64,000 bases of DNA from Legionella gratiana. Lineage in GTDB: Bacteria; Pseudomonadota; Gammaproteobacteria; Legionellales; Legionellaceae. A program made the translations under genes and the position numbers. The stretch covers positions 616,368 through 680,367 of the forward strand of contig NZ_LNYE01000020.1 of NCBI RefSeq assembly GCF_001467695.1, read 5' to 3'. The notes below the pieces were generated by a model, which saw only the letters and a program-made list of their open reading frames with translations, was not told the DNA's origin and ran no database searches. Positions 45,746-54,647 of this stretch are shown one piece after another. How positions within the stretch are numbered: the stretch's first letter is position 1; each line of letters starts with the position of its first letter.

Positions 45746-46594
45746 TTAGATTGGAACGTTGTCATTGTTTATAGATGATCTAATAATTTGAATAATTTTT
45801 TTACTTACCGGATTGTTATGTTTTTCAGGTCTATAGACTAAACAAATCTCATCTTTAAATACAGGCGCATCGTCTAATTTTTTAAGATGTTTGTATTGAG
45901 ATGTCACCCTTGTAGGTAGAATACCATAGCCAAGACCTAAAGAGGTTAGTTTAGCTACAACCTCAAGGCTGGTAGAATTAATCTCACCCTTAAAAGTTAG
46001 CTTTTTGCCAATTTTTTTAAGTATGTATTGTGATTGAGCAAGCTTTCTATCATAAATAAGTTTATTTTGGGCATTCTTGGCATAAAAGACGGAGACTTCA
46101 TCAGTAGATAGCTTTATGATAACGAGATCAGGATGTTGTATGGGGTTCACAACAATACCAAAATCTGCTTCCCAACTTATCACTTTTTCTGTCATCTCTC
46201 GTGAATGGCCATGAATAAAATTAAAGTCAAGCCCAGGATAATGCACTTGAAGTTTTGGCATAAAGTACTCAAGCGCATAAAGAGCGACCGAAGGGTGAAG
46301 AGCAATGGTATAGTTTCCTTGAACAAAGCCTGATTCAGGATTCGCTATGTTTTGAAGTTGCTCCCATTCATATAATAGACAATGAGCGCGTTGCTTAAAC
46401 TCTTCTCCAAGTTTCGTGAGCTGGATCCCATTTTTAAGTCTAATAAATAACAGCCCGCCAAGTTTATTTTCGAGTCTCTTTATGGAATAACTAAGTGCAG
46501 GTTGCGATATTCCAATAATTTCAGATGCTCTTGTAATATTGAGCGTATCACTGGCAACTATAAAATACTTTATATCATCCAATAATAAAGACAT
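45746..46594 (-). CDS. LysR-family regulator of the pvc cluster
   Basis: A 282-residue LysR-type regulator. The N-terminal winged helix-turn-helix (about 1-60) reads FIVASDTLNITRASEIIGISQPALSYSI and then LENKLGGLLFIRLKNG. The ligand-binding domain follows. It is transcribed away from pvcA across 111 bp that contain a T-N11-A dyad at 46619-46633, the usual arrangement for a LysR regulator of the neighbouring biosynthetic operon. The inducer is unknown; the pathway product or a tyrosine-related metabolite would be normal candidates. Confidence 0.88.
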   Translation of the reverse strand: MSLLLDDIKYFIVASDTLNITRASEIIGISQPALSYSIKRLENKLGGLLFIRLKNGIQLTKLGEEFKQRAHCLLYEWEQLQNIANPESGFVQGNYTIALHPSVALYALEYFMPKLQVHYPGLDFNFIHGHSREMTEKVISWEADFGIVVNPIQHPDLVIIKLSTDEVSVFYAKNAQNKLIYDRKLAQSQYILKKIGKKLTFKGEINSTSLEVVAKLTSLGLGYGILPTRVTSQYKHLKKLDDAPVFKDEICLVYRPEKHNNPVSKKIIQIIRSSINNDNVPI

Positions 46595-46618
46595 AAATTC
46601 ATCAGATTAACATGAGAT

Positions 46619-46633
46619 ATAAATAAAATTTAT
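46619..46633. promoter_or_regulatory. T-N11-A dyad between the LysR gene and pvcA
   Basis: ATAAAT and ATTTAT are exact inverted repeats around AAA, containing T-N11-A, the classical LysR recognition form. It lies 25 bp before the LysR start codon and about 70 bp before pvcA, suited to control of both directions. AT-rich sequence makes chance occurrence possible. Confidence 0.45.
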
Positions 46634-46705
46634 CACAACCATTAAAATAAATCATTTTAATTATTTGTTGAAGATCTGTACTCTTCATTTTAGGAGGGAA
46701 GGAAA

Positions 46706-47758
46706 ATGAAAAATACAGCATTCACTTTAATTACAGAGAATCATTACCCTAAAGATTCCGTACTTATAAAGTCATTAGATAAAGCCTCTGCTATGGAAAT
46801 TGCCCAAAGAATATTAATGGAAGTAATGATTTTTCGTCGTGTTCCGAAGGGTATTAGCTTATGTAGTAGAGATTGTCAAAAGTGCTCTTTACCCCATTTG
46901 CCAAAAATCATCTCAGCAGTTAAAAAGAATGAGCCTGTTACTTTTATAGTACCGGCTTTCCCTGGAAAGTCTCCAAATCCTGAAAAAGTTCTGGGTCCTT
47001 TGCCCGATCATGCTGAACGACTTTCTCTTAATTTTTTGGGAACACTTTGTCAGCGAATAAAAAAATTTTATACACCCGGCGTTAAAATTATTCTGTGTTC
47101 TGATGGCAGGGTTTTTAGTGATGTGCTGGGCATGAAAGAAAGTAATGTGACCGCCTACCAAGTTGAGCTAGATAGACTTATAAAGGAAATGTCTCTTTCA
47201 GACCTATCTCTTTTTAACCTTGATTACGTTTATAAAGATCTTCATTTTGTCCGAATGCGTGAGGAGCTTATGAAAAGTTATGGACAGTCCTTAGAGTTTC
47301 TTAAGCTCAAAATTCGTAACGGCGCCAAATCATCAGCAAATCCTGATGAGGAAGAGGCAAACCGTATGTACAGTGGAATCATTCGTTTTCTATTTGAAGA
47401 TGCCATGCACGCAGGTCAAACAAAAAGTCGTTCTGCTGTCCAAAAAGAATCTCGTTCTAAAGCATATGAGGTCATAAGAAGAAGTAATGCTTGGAGTGTG
47501 CTCATTTCTGAGCGTTTTCCTGAGGCAGTGCGACTGTCCATTCATCCACAAACTTGCGGATCAAAAAAATTAGGAATTCGTTTAATAGGAAATGAAAGCT
47601 GGATGACCCCCTGGCATGGTGTTGCTGTTGAAAGCAAGAAAGGGTATGTCTTACTAAAACGTTTAGAAGCGGAAGCTTTAGGTGCAAAATTGATTTATTC
47701 TTCTGATGGACGTTCTAGCCATTATCGATTAATGACGGAGGTGTCTTATGAAGTATAA
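46706..47758 (+). CDS. pvcA: Isocyanide synthase, PvcA/Dit1 family
   Basis: A 350-residue enzyme of the isonitrile synthase family, which turns the alpha-amine of an aromatic amino acid (tyrosine or tryptophan) into an isocyanide using ribulose-5-phosphate. Typical family blocks are FIVPAFPGKSPNPEKVLG (about 80-97), KIILCSDGRVFSDVLG (about 129-144), SIHPQ and LIGNESWMTPWHG. GGAGG precedes the ATG. Its last 11 bases overlap pvcB. It opens the four-gene cluster. I recall that PvcA homologues exist in Legionella and are iron-responsive, but the amino acid used here cannot be read from sequence. Confidence 0.92.
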   Translation: MKNTAFTLITENHYPKDSVLIKSLDKASAMEIAQRILMEVMIFRRVPKGISLCSRDCQKCSLPHLPKIISAVKKNEPVTFIVPAFPGKSPNPEKVLGPLPDHAERLSLNFLGTLCQRIKKFYTPGVKIILCSDGRVFSDVLGMKESNVTAYQVELDRLIKEMSLSDLSLFNLDYVYKDLHFVRMREELMKSYGQSLEFLKLKIRNGAKSSANPDEEEANRMYSGIIRFLFEDAMHAGQTKSRSAVQKESRSKAYEVIRRSNAWSVLISERFPEAVRLSIHPQTCGSKKLGIRLIGNESWMTPWHGVAVESKKGYVLLKRLEAEALGAKLIYSSDGRSSHYRLMTEVSYEV

Positions 47759-48584
47759 AGTAACGCATCTGCAACCATTTGGTGTGCTCTTAGAATCTAT
47801 GTATGAAAAGACGAAGGTGAAGGATCTAGATGTAGAGAACTTGCGTCATTTATTTGAGAAGAACCAACTTCTTGTATTAAGAGGGTTCGAGACATTTCAA
47901 AACGCTGAGGATTTTTCTAATTATTGCGAATTCTGGGGCCAAGTTAGTCTTTGGCCATTTGGAAAAGTGCTTGAGTTAATTGAGCAAGACAACCCAGAAG
48001 ATCACATTTTTGATCACAGCTATATGCCGCTGCATTGGGATGGTATGTATCGACCTCAAGTTCCCGAATATCAGATTTTTCATTGTGTTAAAGCGCCCTT
48101 GCCTGGACAAGGAGGACGGACGACTTTTTCAAACACCATTTTAGCATTAAAGTGTGCCTCTTCTGAAATAAAAGAGTTTTGGAGTAAAGTGACGGGTACT
48201 TATCAACGAAAAATGGAATTTTATAGTAGCAAGACGGTATCACCAATTATTACTAAGCATCCGCAAAAGAATTGTTCAGTAATTCGTTACAATGAACCTC
48301 CATCTATAGATAAAGGCCATTTTATAAACCCACCTGATCTGGAATTTACTGGTATTAACCATGAAGAGTTAGATAGGTTCCATCGAAGTTTAGAAGAAGC
48401 CCTTTATTCACCGGATAATTTCTACGCCCATGAATGGCAAACAGGGGATATAGTCATCGCTGATAATTTTTCGCTATTACATGGTAGAGAGGGATTTGCC
48501 TCCAAGTCCCCTCGTCATATCCAACGAGTTCATGTTTTGAGTAATCCTCCTTTTGATAATCCTGGTCTGGAGTCTTATGAATGA
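47748..48584 (+). CDS. pvcB: Fe(II)/2-oxoglutarate dioxygenase, PvcB-like
   Basis: A 278-residue TauD-type oxygenase. The iron triad is His96-x-Asp98 in PLHWDGMY and the late histidine in FSLLHGREGF (about 248), with the 2-oxoglutarate arginine in SPRHIQRVH (about 260). In the pvc pathway PvcB desaturates the isocyanide amino acid, with loss of the carboxylate in some homologues, to give a vinyl isocyanide. It begins inside the pvcA gene and its TGA overlaps the next ATG, so translation is coupled. Confidence 0.92.
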   Translation: MKYKVTHLQPFGVLLESMYEKTKVKDLDVENLRHLFEKNQLLVLRGFETFQNAEDFSNYCEFWGQVSLWPFGKVLELIEQDNPEDHIFDHSYMPLHWDGMYRPQVPEYQIFHCVKAPLPGQGGRTTFSNTILALKCASSEIKEFWSKVTGTYQRKMEFYSSKTVSPIITKHPQKNCSVIRYNEPPSIDKGHFINPPDLEFTGINHEELDRFHRSLEEALYSPDNFYAHEWQTGDIVIADNFSLLHGREGFASKSPRHIQRVHVLSNPPFDNPGLESYE

Positions 48585-50050
48585 GTGCGCAAGTTGCAGA
48601 TGTTGTGATTGTTGGTGCTGGTCCGGTAGGTCTCATGTGTGCCTACCTAGGACAACTTTGTGGTATCCATACTGTTATTGTCGATAAGTCTGAGGGTCCT
48701 TTAAAGGTTGGAAGAGCTGATGCGCTTAATGCACGTACCTTACAACTTCTTGAGTTAGTTGATTTATTTGATGAACTTTATCCTTTAGGAAAAACCTGCA
48801 ATACCAGTTCTGTTTGGGCTAACGGAACATTCATCTCCCGACAATCGTCATGGTGGGAGGAGCTGGAGGGTTGTTTGCATAAACATTTCCTCATGCTGGA
48901 TCAGTCCTATATAGAAAAACTGTTAGATGAGAAACTTAAAGAGACTGCTGCAGCAGTAAAGCGTTCAACAGCAATCATAAACATTGAGCTTAATAAATCG
49001 GGATGTCTCACGACTCTTTCAAATGGAGAACGTATTCAATCAAGATACGTCATTGGCGCGGATGGTGCGCGTTCCTTTGTTCGAAATCACTTTGAAATAC
49101 CTTTTGAAATCACCCGGCCACAAATTATATGGGCTGTAATCGACGGCATTATCGACACCGATTTTCCAAAAGTTCCTGAAATCATTGTTTTTCAGGCTGC
49201 GACATCCGATGTAGCTTGGATTCCAAGAGAAGGTGAAATCGACAGGTTTTACGTAAGAATGGATACGAAAGACTTTAGCTTGAATGAAGCAATTGACAAA
49301 ATTAATCATGCAATGCAGCCTCATTCCTTATCTTTTAAGAAGATTGTCTGGTTTTCACAATTTTCGGTCAAGGAGTCTGTAGCCGAGAACTTCTTCGTGC
49401 ATGATCGTATTTTTCTTGCAGGGGATGCATGTCATATTCATTCAGTAAATGGGGGACAAGGCCTCAACACAGGTCTTGCAGATGCATTTAATCTCATGTG
49501 GAAGTTATATAGGGTTCTTTATTGCGGAGCTCCCCGAGAACTTTTACAGAGTTATGAAGACGAGCGTAAACCAGTGGCGCGTGATGTGATAGAGACTTCA
49601 GGTGAGCTCGTCCGTTCGACTAAGTATTCACTGAATGGGACTCACGCCCAGGACTACGTAAAGATTATCCAAAGACGGGCTGGAAACATCACGGGGATGG
49701 GTATTCGTTATGGAAACCTAGGACTCAATGGTTCTCGACTCTTTGATTTTGAAGTGTTTAACGGCATTGTCAAAACGCGACTTTACTCTCTTTTAGACTA
49801 TATGAAATTTACGTTACTCCTCTTTGGTTCTTGTGAGTTGGATCTAAAATTTCCAGAGTTTGTCTCCGTTATTCAAATTTATCCAAACCAATGTCAAGGA
49901 AATTTTTGGACAAATAACATTCAATATATAAACCAGGCAATTTTAGTAAGACCCGATTCCTATATTCAATCCTCCACGTCATTAGAGAATGTTGAGTCTT
50001 TAGTTGAATTGGCCAGAAAAATCAATACAAATAAGGTACCTAGTATATGA
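48581..50050 (+). CDS. FAD-dependent aromatic monooxygenase
   Basis: A 489-residue flavoprotein of the para-hydroxybenzoate hydroxylase type. The FAD motif is VVIVGAGPVGLM (about 8-19), the second flavin motif ADGARSFVR follows, and FLAGDACHIHSVNGGQGLN (about 284-302) is the third. It would hydroxylate the aromatic ring or otherwise oxidise the isocyanide intermediate. This is a different family from Pseudomonas PvcC, so the product likely departs from paerucumarin. It overlaps pvcB and the next gene by four bases on each side. Confidence 0.9.
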   Translation: MSAQVADVVIVGAGPVGLMCAYLGQLCGIHTVIVDKSEGPLKVGRADALNARTLQLLELVDLFDELYPLGKTCNTSSVWANGTFISRQSSWWEELEGCLHKHFLMLDQSYIEKLLDEKLKETAAAVKRSTAIINIELNKSGCLTTLSNGERIQSRYVIGADGARSFVRNHFEIPFEITRPQIIWAVIDGIIDTDFPKVPEIIVFQAATSDVAWIPREGEIDRFYVRMDTKDFSLNEAIDKINHAMQPHSLSFKKIVWFSQFSVKESVAENFFVHDRIFLAGDACHIHSVNGGQGLNTGLADAFNLMWKLYRVLYCGAPRELLQSYEDERKPVARDVIETSGELVRSTKYSLNGTHAQDYVKIIQRRAGNITGMGIRYGNLGLNGSRLFDFEVFNGIVKTRLYSLLDYMKFTLLLFGSCELDLKFPEFVSVIQIYPNQCQGNFWTNNIQYINQAILVRPDSYIQSSTSLENVESLVELARKINTNKVPSI

Positions 50051-51273
50051 ATAAACCTGTTATTATTGTCGAGCCAGTATCCTCAGGAGTAGAGTTGGCT
50101 CCAGCGTTTAAAGCTCGAGGGATACCTGTTATTGCGGTTACACTTAAATCTCTAGATTGGGTTGGATTTGGAGCTAAAATCCAAACTTCCGACTTTGTTG
50201 CGATTATTCCAGACCAACCAAATCTTATAGAGATTCTTAGGAAGTATGAGCCTCTTGCCATTATTCCTGGTGCTGAGGAAGCGGTTCCTCTTGCGGAAGC
50301 TCTGGCTATAGCGTTAACACCTCAGTTTGCCAATGATCCTAAAAAATCAGTGCATCGATTCCATAAGGCGTTCATGCAAAAAGCGTTGCAGGAAGCAGGG
50401 GTTCCAGCCCTTAAGACGCTCCATACTTCGTCTGAAAATGAAGCTGAAAGTTGGATTAAGACCAACGGATTCGTTGATTCTCCGTTTATAATTAAACCCC
50501 CGGCATCTGCTGGCAGCGATAAAGTTTTCCACATTCCAGCAAAAGGAGATTGGAAAAAGGCATTCAACCGAGTTTTATCTGAACCCTCTAAACTTACTGG
50601 GAAAATGAACGAAAGCGTTGTCGTTCAGGAACTGGCAATGGGTACGGAATTTGCTGTAGGTACTGTGAGTGCCAATGGAAAACACCATTTGGCACATTTA
50701 ATTAAATACAATAAAACATCATTCAATGGTCGTAAAACGGTTTACGACCATGTTGAATTTGTACCTTATAGTGAAGAACTGTATGGTGAGTTATTTGACT
50801 ATACTCAAAAGGCATTAGATGCTTTGGGAGTCCGCTGGGGAGCTGCTCATAATGAAATCATGCTTACTAAAGAAGGTCCTCGCCTCATCGAAACAGGTGC
50901 CAGAATGTGCGGTGGTCCAGTTGTGGGCTTTGCTCGCGAAGCTACTGGCAGCAGTCAAGCGGATAAATTAGTTGAGATCTATGCTGATGGTGATGTCGCA
51001 ACAAAAAAATATGTATTTAAAAAAACGGTTGTACCTGTCTTTTTGAAGTCACCAGCTCAAGGAACAATATCGAATGTTGAAACCTTCGCTGACATTTCTA
51101 AATTGCCGACTTTTCTTAATGAACATATTTGGTTTAAAAATGGTGATCTTGTTCCCCAAACAGTAGATTATCTAACGAGTATTGGAATAGTGGGGCTGGC
51201 TGGAGATAGGGAGTCAATTTTATTAGATTATGAAAAAATTCGAACTATGGAAGCGAAATTAGTTATCGAATGA
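50047..51273 (+). CDS. ATP-grasp carboxylate-amine ligase
   Basis: A 408-residue ATP-grasp enzyme of the kind that joins amino acids (BacD-like L-amino acid ligases). ATP-binding features are FIIKPPASAGSDKVFH (about 140-155), VVVQELAMGTEFAVG and the metal-binding LIETGARMCGGPV (about 281-293). It starts by ATGA overlap with the monooxygenase gene and ends the operon. It may attach an amino acid to the isocyanide product or to its carboxylated precursor. The pairing with pvcAB seems to be a distinguishing feature of this cluster. Substrates are inferred only. Confidence 0.88.
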   Translation: MNKPVIIVEPVSSGVELAPAFKARGIPVIAVTLKSLDWVGFGAKIQTSDFVAIIPDQPNLIEILRKYEPLAIIPGAEEAVPLAEALAIALTPQFANDPKKSVHRFHKAFMQKALQEAGVPALKTLHTSSENEAESWIKTNGFVDSPFIIKPPASAGSDKVFHIPAKGDWKKAFNRVLSEPSKLTGKMNESVVVQELAMGTEFAVGTVSANGKHHLAHLIKYNKTSFNGRKTVYDHVEFVPYSEELYGELFDYTQKALDALGVRWGAAHNEIMLTKEGPRLIETGARMCGGPVVGFAREATGSSQADKLVEIYADGDVATKKYVFKKTVVPVFLKSPAQGTISNVETFADISKLPTFLNEHIWFKNGDLVPQTVDYLTSIGIVGLAGDRESILLDYEKIRTMEAKLVIE

Positions 51274-51337
51274 TTCTATTTTGATTTTTAATGCCGACCA
51301 ATAACTTCAAATCATTAGGGATGATTGTCAACAGACC

Positions 51338-51712
51338 CTAGATTTCTTCTAATATTTGCTTAAGCTTCGCTAAATCAGGTGGTTTAGCGAGATGATAATC
51401 AAATCCTGCAAGGTGCGAATTTTCAATATCATTGGGTTGGGCATATCCAGAAAGTGCAATAAGATAAGTTGCACTCAGATTTTTATCAGACTTGAGGGTT
51501 TCAGCAACTTGATAGCCATTCATACCAGGTAAGCCAATGTCACATAAGATTAAATTGGGTTTTATGGCCTGTGCTTTTTGAATTCCATCAGGTCCATTAT
51601 GCTCAATGTAAATTGTGTGACCAAACATCTCGATCACCATGCCTAGACTATCTGCGGCATGAATAATATCATCGATGATGATATTATTTTTTGCTTCACT
51701 TCTTCTAAGTCG
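51338..51712 (-). pseudogene. Receiver domain remnant of a hybrid histidine kinase
   Basis: The frame is open from 51712 and gives a response-regulator receiver domain: NIIIDDIIHAADSLG carries the acidic pair, LILCDIGLPGMNGYQVAE has the phosphoacceptor Asp, LIALSGYAQ the conserved Ser and YHLAKPPD the Lys. Nothing recognisable lies before it: the frame stops at 51713-51715 with no start codon or ribosome-binding site upstream of the first acidic residues. I think it is the C-terminal tail of a lost hybrid kinase. Confidence 0.65.
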
Positions 51713-51740
51713 TCATTCTTTAATACTAAGAAGAAGTGAA
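51695..51740. repeat. 12-bp inverted repeat at the edge of the receiver remnant
   Basis: TTCACTTCTTCT (51695-51706) and AGAAGAAGTGAA (51729-51740) are exact inverted copies with a 22-bp spacer. It spans the point where the receiver frame loses homology and ends nine bases from the CBS gene stop codon. It may mark a deletion scar or be a transcript hairpin for the CBS gene. Confidence 0.5.
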
Positions 51741-51748
51741 ATAATTGA

Positions 51749-52165
51749 TTAATGTACAGAGATATCTTTCAATGCGTCACCGGATAGTTTTGTGTCGCAA
51801 TGTAATGCTATATCACCTAGAGACAAAATGCCGGATAATTTTTTATTCTTATTTAGTACAATTAGACGACGAATTTGTTTCTTTTTCATGCTATCAAATG
51901 CTTTTTGAACATCATCATTCTCATAGCAATAACATACCTCTTGATGCATTACATTTTTCACTGGCGTATCTAATTCTTTTTTATTAGCAAGGGCTGAGAT
52001 AACGATATCACGATCGGTGAGTATACCAACGATTTTATCGGTTGCTTTATCGCCAACCGGCAAAAAGCCTGTATCTAATTCGCGCATTTTCTTTGCTGCA
52101 TCAAAAATGGTAGCAGTGGTGAGCAAAAATTCTGGTTCTTTGCTCATGATTTCCTTAACTTGCAT
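51749..52165 (-). CDS. Two-CBS-domain protein
   Basis: A 138-residue cytosolic protein made of a tandem CBS pair, a module that senses adenine nucleotides. The first domain spans about 8-65 with TGFLPVGDKATDKIVGILTDRDIV, the second about 73-125 with QIRRLIVLNKNKKLSGILSLGDIA. A perfect AAGGAGG lies just before the ATG. It has no partner domain, so it is likely a regulatory or stress protein of the YrpA/CBS-pair type, free to bind another protein. Confidence 0.9.
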   Translation of the reverse strand: MQVKEIMSKEPEFLLTTATIFDAAKKMRELDTGFLPVGDKATDKIVGILTDRDIVISALANKKELDTPVKNVMHQEVCYCYENDDVQKAFDSMKKKQIRRLIVLNKNKKLSGILSLGDIALHCDTKLSGDALKDISVH

Positions 52166-52436
52166 GATAACCTCCTTGAAATAATTTTCTTAGAGAATTT
52201 ATTTGATACATATTGCATATTAATAGTACACTAAATTTTCAGAAAATCAACTTTTTAAGCAAGATTAATTCATCAGTTTTGAACGTTTTGGTTATCGAAT
52301 AGGGTTCATTTTTGAATGTCCTTTTGAAAAGCGATAGCAATGGCGTCAGGTTATCAATTATGCGTCATCACTATTGAAATTCCATCAAATTGGATGTAAA
52401 ATGCTCATTTTGACAAAGTATAATCCTTTTAAAAGC

Positions 52437-53558
52437 ATGAAAATTTATTTAGTAGGCGGCGCAGTCCGTGACAAATTACTCGGATTTCACCCCAAAGATA
52501 ATGATTGGGTTGTTGTAGGAGCAACCCGAAATGAACTATTAGAGCTGGGTTATAAGCCAGTGCATAAAAGCGATTTCCCTGTCTTTTTGCATCCTGAAAC
52601 CAAAGAAGAATATGCTCTTGCTCGGCTTGAAAAGCGAACAGGCTATGGGCATGGTGGTTTTGAGTTCGATATTGCTCCTACGATTACTTTAGTAGATGAT
52701 TTAAAGCGACGAGACTTGACAATTAACGCTATGGCGTTCTCTTTTGAAGAAGAAAAACTGGGTGAATTAATTGATCCTTATCATGGAAAAGTTGATTTGG
52801 AAAAACAGATATTACGGCATATATCGCCTGCATTTGTTGAAGATCCGCTTCGATTAATACGTACGGCGCGCTTTGCTGCTTGCTTAGGTTTTGAAGTTGC
52901 CCCAGAAACAATGGAGCTCATGAAGCAGATGGTTGCTGAAGGAAAACTCAGTGAACTCAGTAATGAGCGAATTTGGAAAGAAATGGAACGGGCACTCATG
53001 GGACCACAGCCAGAGAAATTTTTCGATGTATTAAAAGAATGCGGTGCGTCTCGTCTTTTATTCCCTCATATAAAAATACCCGGGCCTAGTATCAACGCCA
53101 TGCAACGAGCCGCAGATCATAAAAATTCAGCTCCAGTACGTTTTGCTGCTTTGATGCATGATTTGACACAAGAAGAAATAATCAAATTTTGCAAACAATT
53201 CAACGTATCCAATCAATACCGTGACTTAGCATTATTAACAACCAAAAATTTGCCACAATTCCGACGTGTTTCTGAATTGCAGGCTCCAGAATTATTGGAT
53301 TTAGTAACAAACATTGGTGCGTTCCAAAATAAGGAACGCTGTAACGATTGCTTGGATGTTTTTGAACGATGCACCCAGGAGTCGGCCTCTATAGAAAAAG
53401 TACGCCATGCTATTCAAACAGTTAAATCCATTAATACTAAAGAACTTGCTTTGAAATATATAGGTCATGAGATCACTAAAAGAATTAAAATAATGCGTAT
53501 TGAAGCAATCCAACAATGTATGCATTTGGAATTAGAAGGACATAGCCTGGATATTTGA
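52437..53558 (+). CDS. cca: CCA tRNA nucleotidyltransferase
   Basis: Adds or repairs the 3' CCA of tRNA. The catalytic start LVGGAVRDKLLG (about 4-15), DNDWVVVGA with the two metal-binding carboxylates and RRDLTINAMAF are all present, then EDPLRLIRTARFAA. Length is 373 residues. The HD-domain region is reduced: VRFAALMHDL is kept, but the later histidine-rich motif of the E. coli enzyme is absent, so the accessory phosphohydrolase activity may be lost. ATG 52437 matches the family start; upstream in-frame ATGs add a poorly conserved leader. No strong ribosome-binding site is seen. Confidence 0.92.
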   Translation: MKIYLVGGAVRDKLLGFHPKDNDWVVVGATRNELLELGYKPVHKSDFPVFLHPETKEEYALARLEKRTGYGHGGFEFDIAPTITLVDDLKRRDLTINAMAFSFEEEKLGELIDPYHGKVDLEKQILRHISPAFVEDPLRLIRTARFAACLGFEVAPETMELMKQMVAEGKLSELSNERIWKEMERALMGPQPEKFFDVLKECGASRLLFPHIKIPGPSINAMQRAADHKNSAPVRFAALMHDLTQEEIIKFCKQFNVSNQYRDLALLTTKNLPQFRRVSELQAPELLDLVTNIGAFQNKERCNDCLDVFERCTQESASIEKVRHAIQTVKSINTKELALKYIGHEITKRIKIMRIEAIQQCMHLELEGHSLDI

Positions 53559-53626
53559 GATCCCTGATAAAAGTAATTTAATATAAAACACACATAAACT
53601 GCGGTTTAGTTGTGGCTTTTATTTAT

Positions 53627-53647
53627 TTGGTATTAATAAAATACCAA
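53627..53647. terminator. Hairpin after cca
   Basis: TTGGTATT (53627-53634) pairs exactly with AATACCAA (53640-53647) around a 5-nt loop, 70 bp after the cca stop codon. No T tract follows on the plus strand, so the terminator call is weak. Confidence 0.35.
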
Positions 53648-53817
53648 AAGATAAAATGTGGTGTGAATCTAAATCCAGAACCTTTACAAACTAATTCTAT
53701 TTCTCATCTAAACAAGCATCATGAAGGCATGAGCTACATGTGTTACTTGACGATGCTCCCAAGATGTAATAGCGTCTTAGGGTAAGAAAAATAGCCAAAT
53801 AATAATTAAGGATAATT

Positions 53818-54558
53818 ATGCAATTGCGAATCAAGAAACATGTGCTTTTTACATGCTTAGTACTGCCTCTATCGTGCATGGCTGGAACGATGGGCAATAG
53901 TGGAAGTTCTAAACTTTGGTCTATTCCACTTCAAGGAGGTTTTTTTGGGGCTTCTCAAGGCAAAGCACAACATATTGATATTGAAAGTTTGATTGGGAAC
54001 CGTTATACCGTAGAAAATAACTCGCAAATCAGTGGCCTTGCTGGTATTGGCTTGTATTTCAATGGTTATTCTCAAGAACGCATACAGCTTTCTTATGGAG
54101 TGAACTTGTTCTATTTAGGGCAGACAACTGTTCGTGGCGATATAGTACAAGAAGATTTATTCACCAATCTTTCTTATCAATATAACATTCAAAATCTACC
54201 ACTTTATGCTGCGGCAAAAGCAATAATTGCTACAAACAATCCAACATACAACATTACTTTTGATGCTGGAATAGGTCCAAATTTTATGTGGACTTCGAAC
54301 TATCGTGAAACACCATTAGCTGATTTTATTGTACCGGATAACGCATTTAAAGGATCTAGTTCAACGACATTCAGCGTTACAGCAGGTGTGGGATTACGCT
54401 TGAATGATATTCTCGGTCCAATGCCAATTGAGTGTGGCTATCGTTTCTTTTATCTAGGTAAAGGAAATTTGAGTAAAGAAAATGATTTATATCTCAATAC
54501 ACTAAACACGGGTGATACGTATGCTAATGCACTCGTGTGCTCGGTTACCGTTTTCTAA
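53818..54558 (+). CDS. Outer-membrane beta-barrel protein
   Basis: A 246-residue exported protein with a signal peptide (MQLRIKKHVLFTCLVLPLSCMAG). The mature part consists of alternating strands such as SGLAGIGLYFNGYS, RIQLSYGVNLFYLG, YNITFDAGIGPNF and TFSVTAGVGLRLND, ending in ALVCSVTVF with a terminal phenylalanine, as required for BAM-mediated insertion. It likely forms an eight- to ten-stranded barrel. Legionella genomes carry many such paralogues. It stands alone; specific function is unknown. Confidence 0.85.
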   Translation: MQLRIKKHVLFTCLVLPLSCMAGTMGNSGSSKLWSIPLQGGFFGASQGKAQHIDIESLIGNRYTVENNSQISGLAGIGLYFNGYSQERIQLSYGVNLFYLGQTTVRGDIVQEDLFTNLSYQYNIQNLPLYAAAKAIIATNNPTYNITFDAGIGPNFMWTSNYRETPLADFIVPDNAFKGSSSTTFSVTAGVGLRLNDILGPMPIECGYRFFYLGKGNLSKENDLYLNTLNTGDTYANALVCSVTVF

Positions 54559-54647
54559 GTTGAGCACGACATAAAAAATATGGAATGCTTTTTCTGTCAC
54601 TAAATATGACCTGTATGAGCGGTGCTTCATATGGCTTTGGAACGTTA

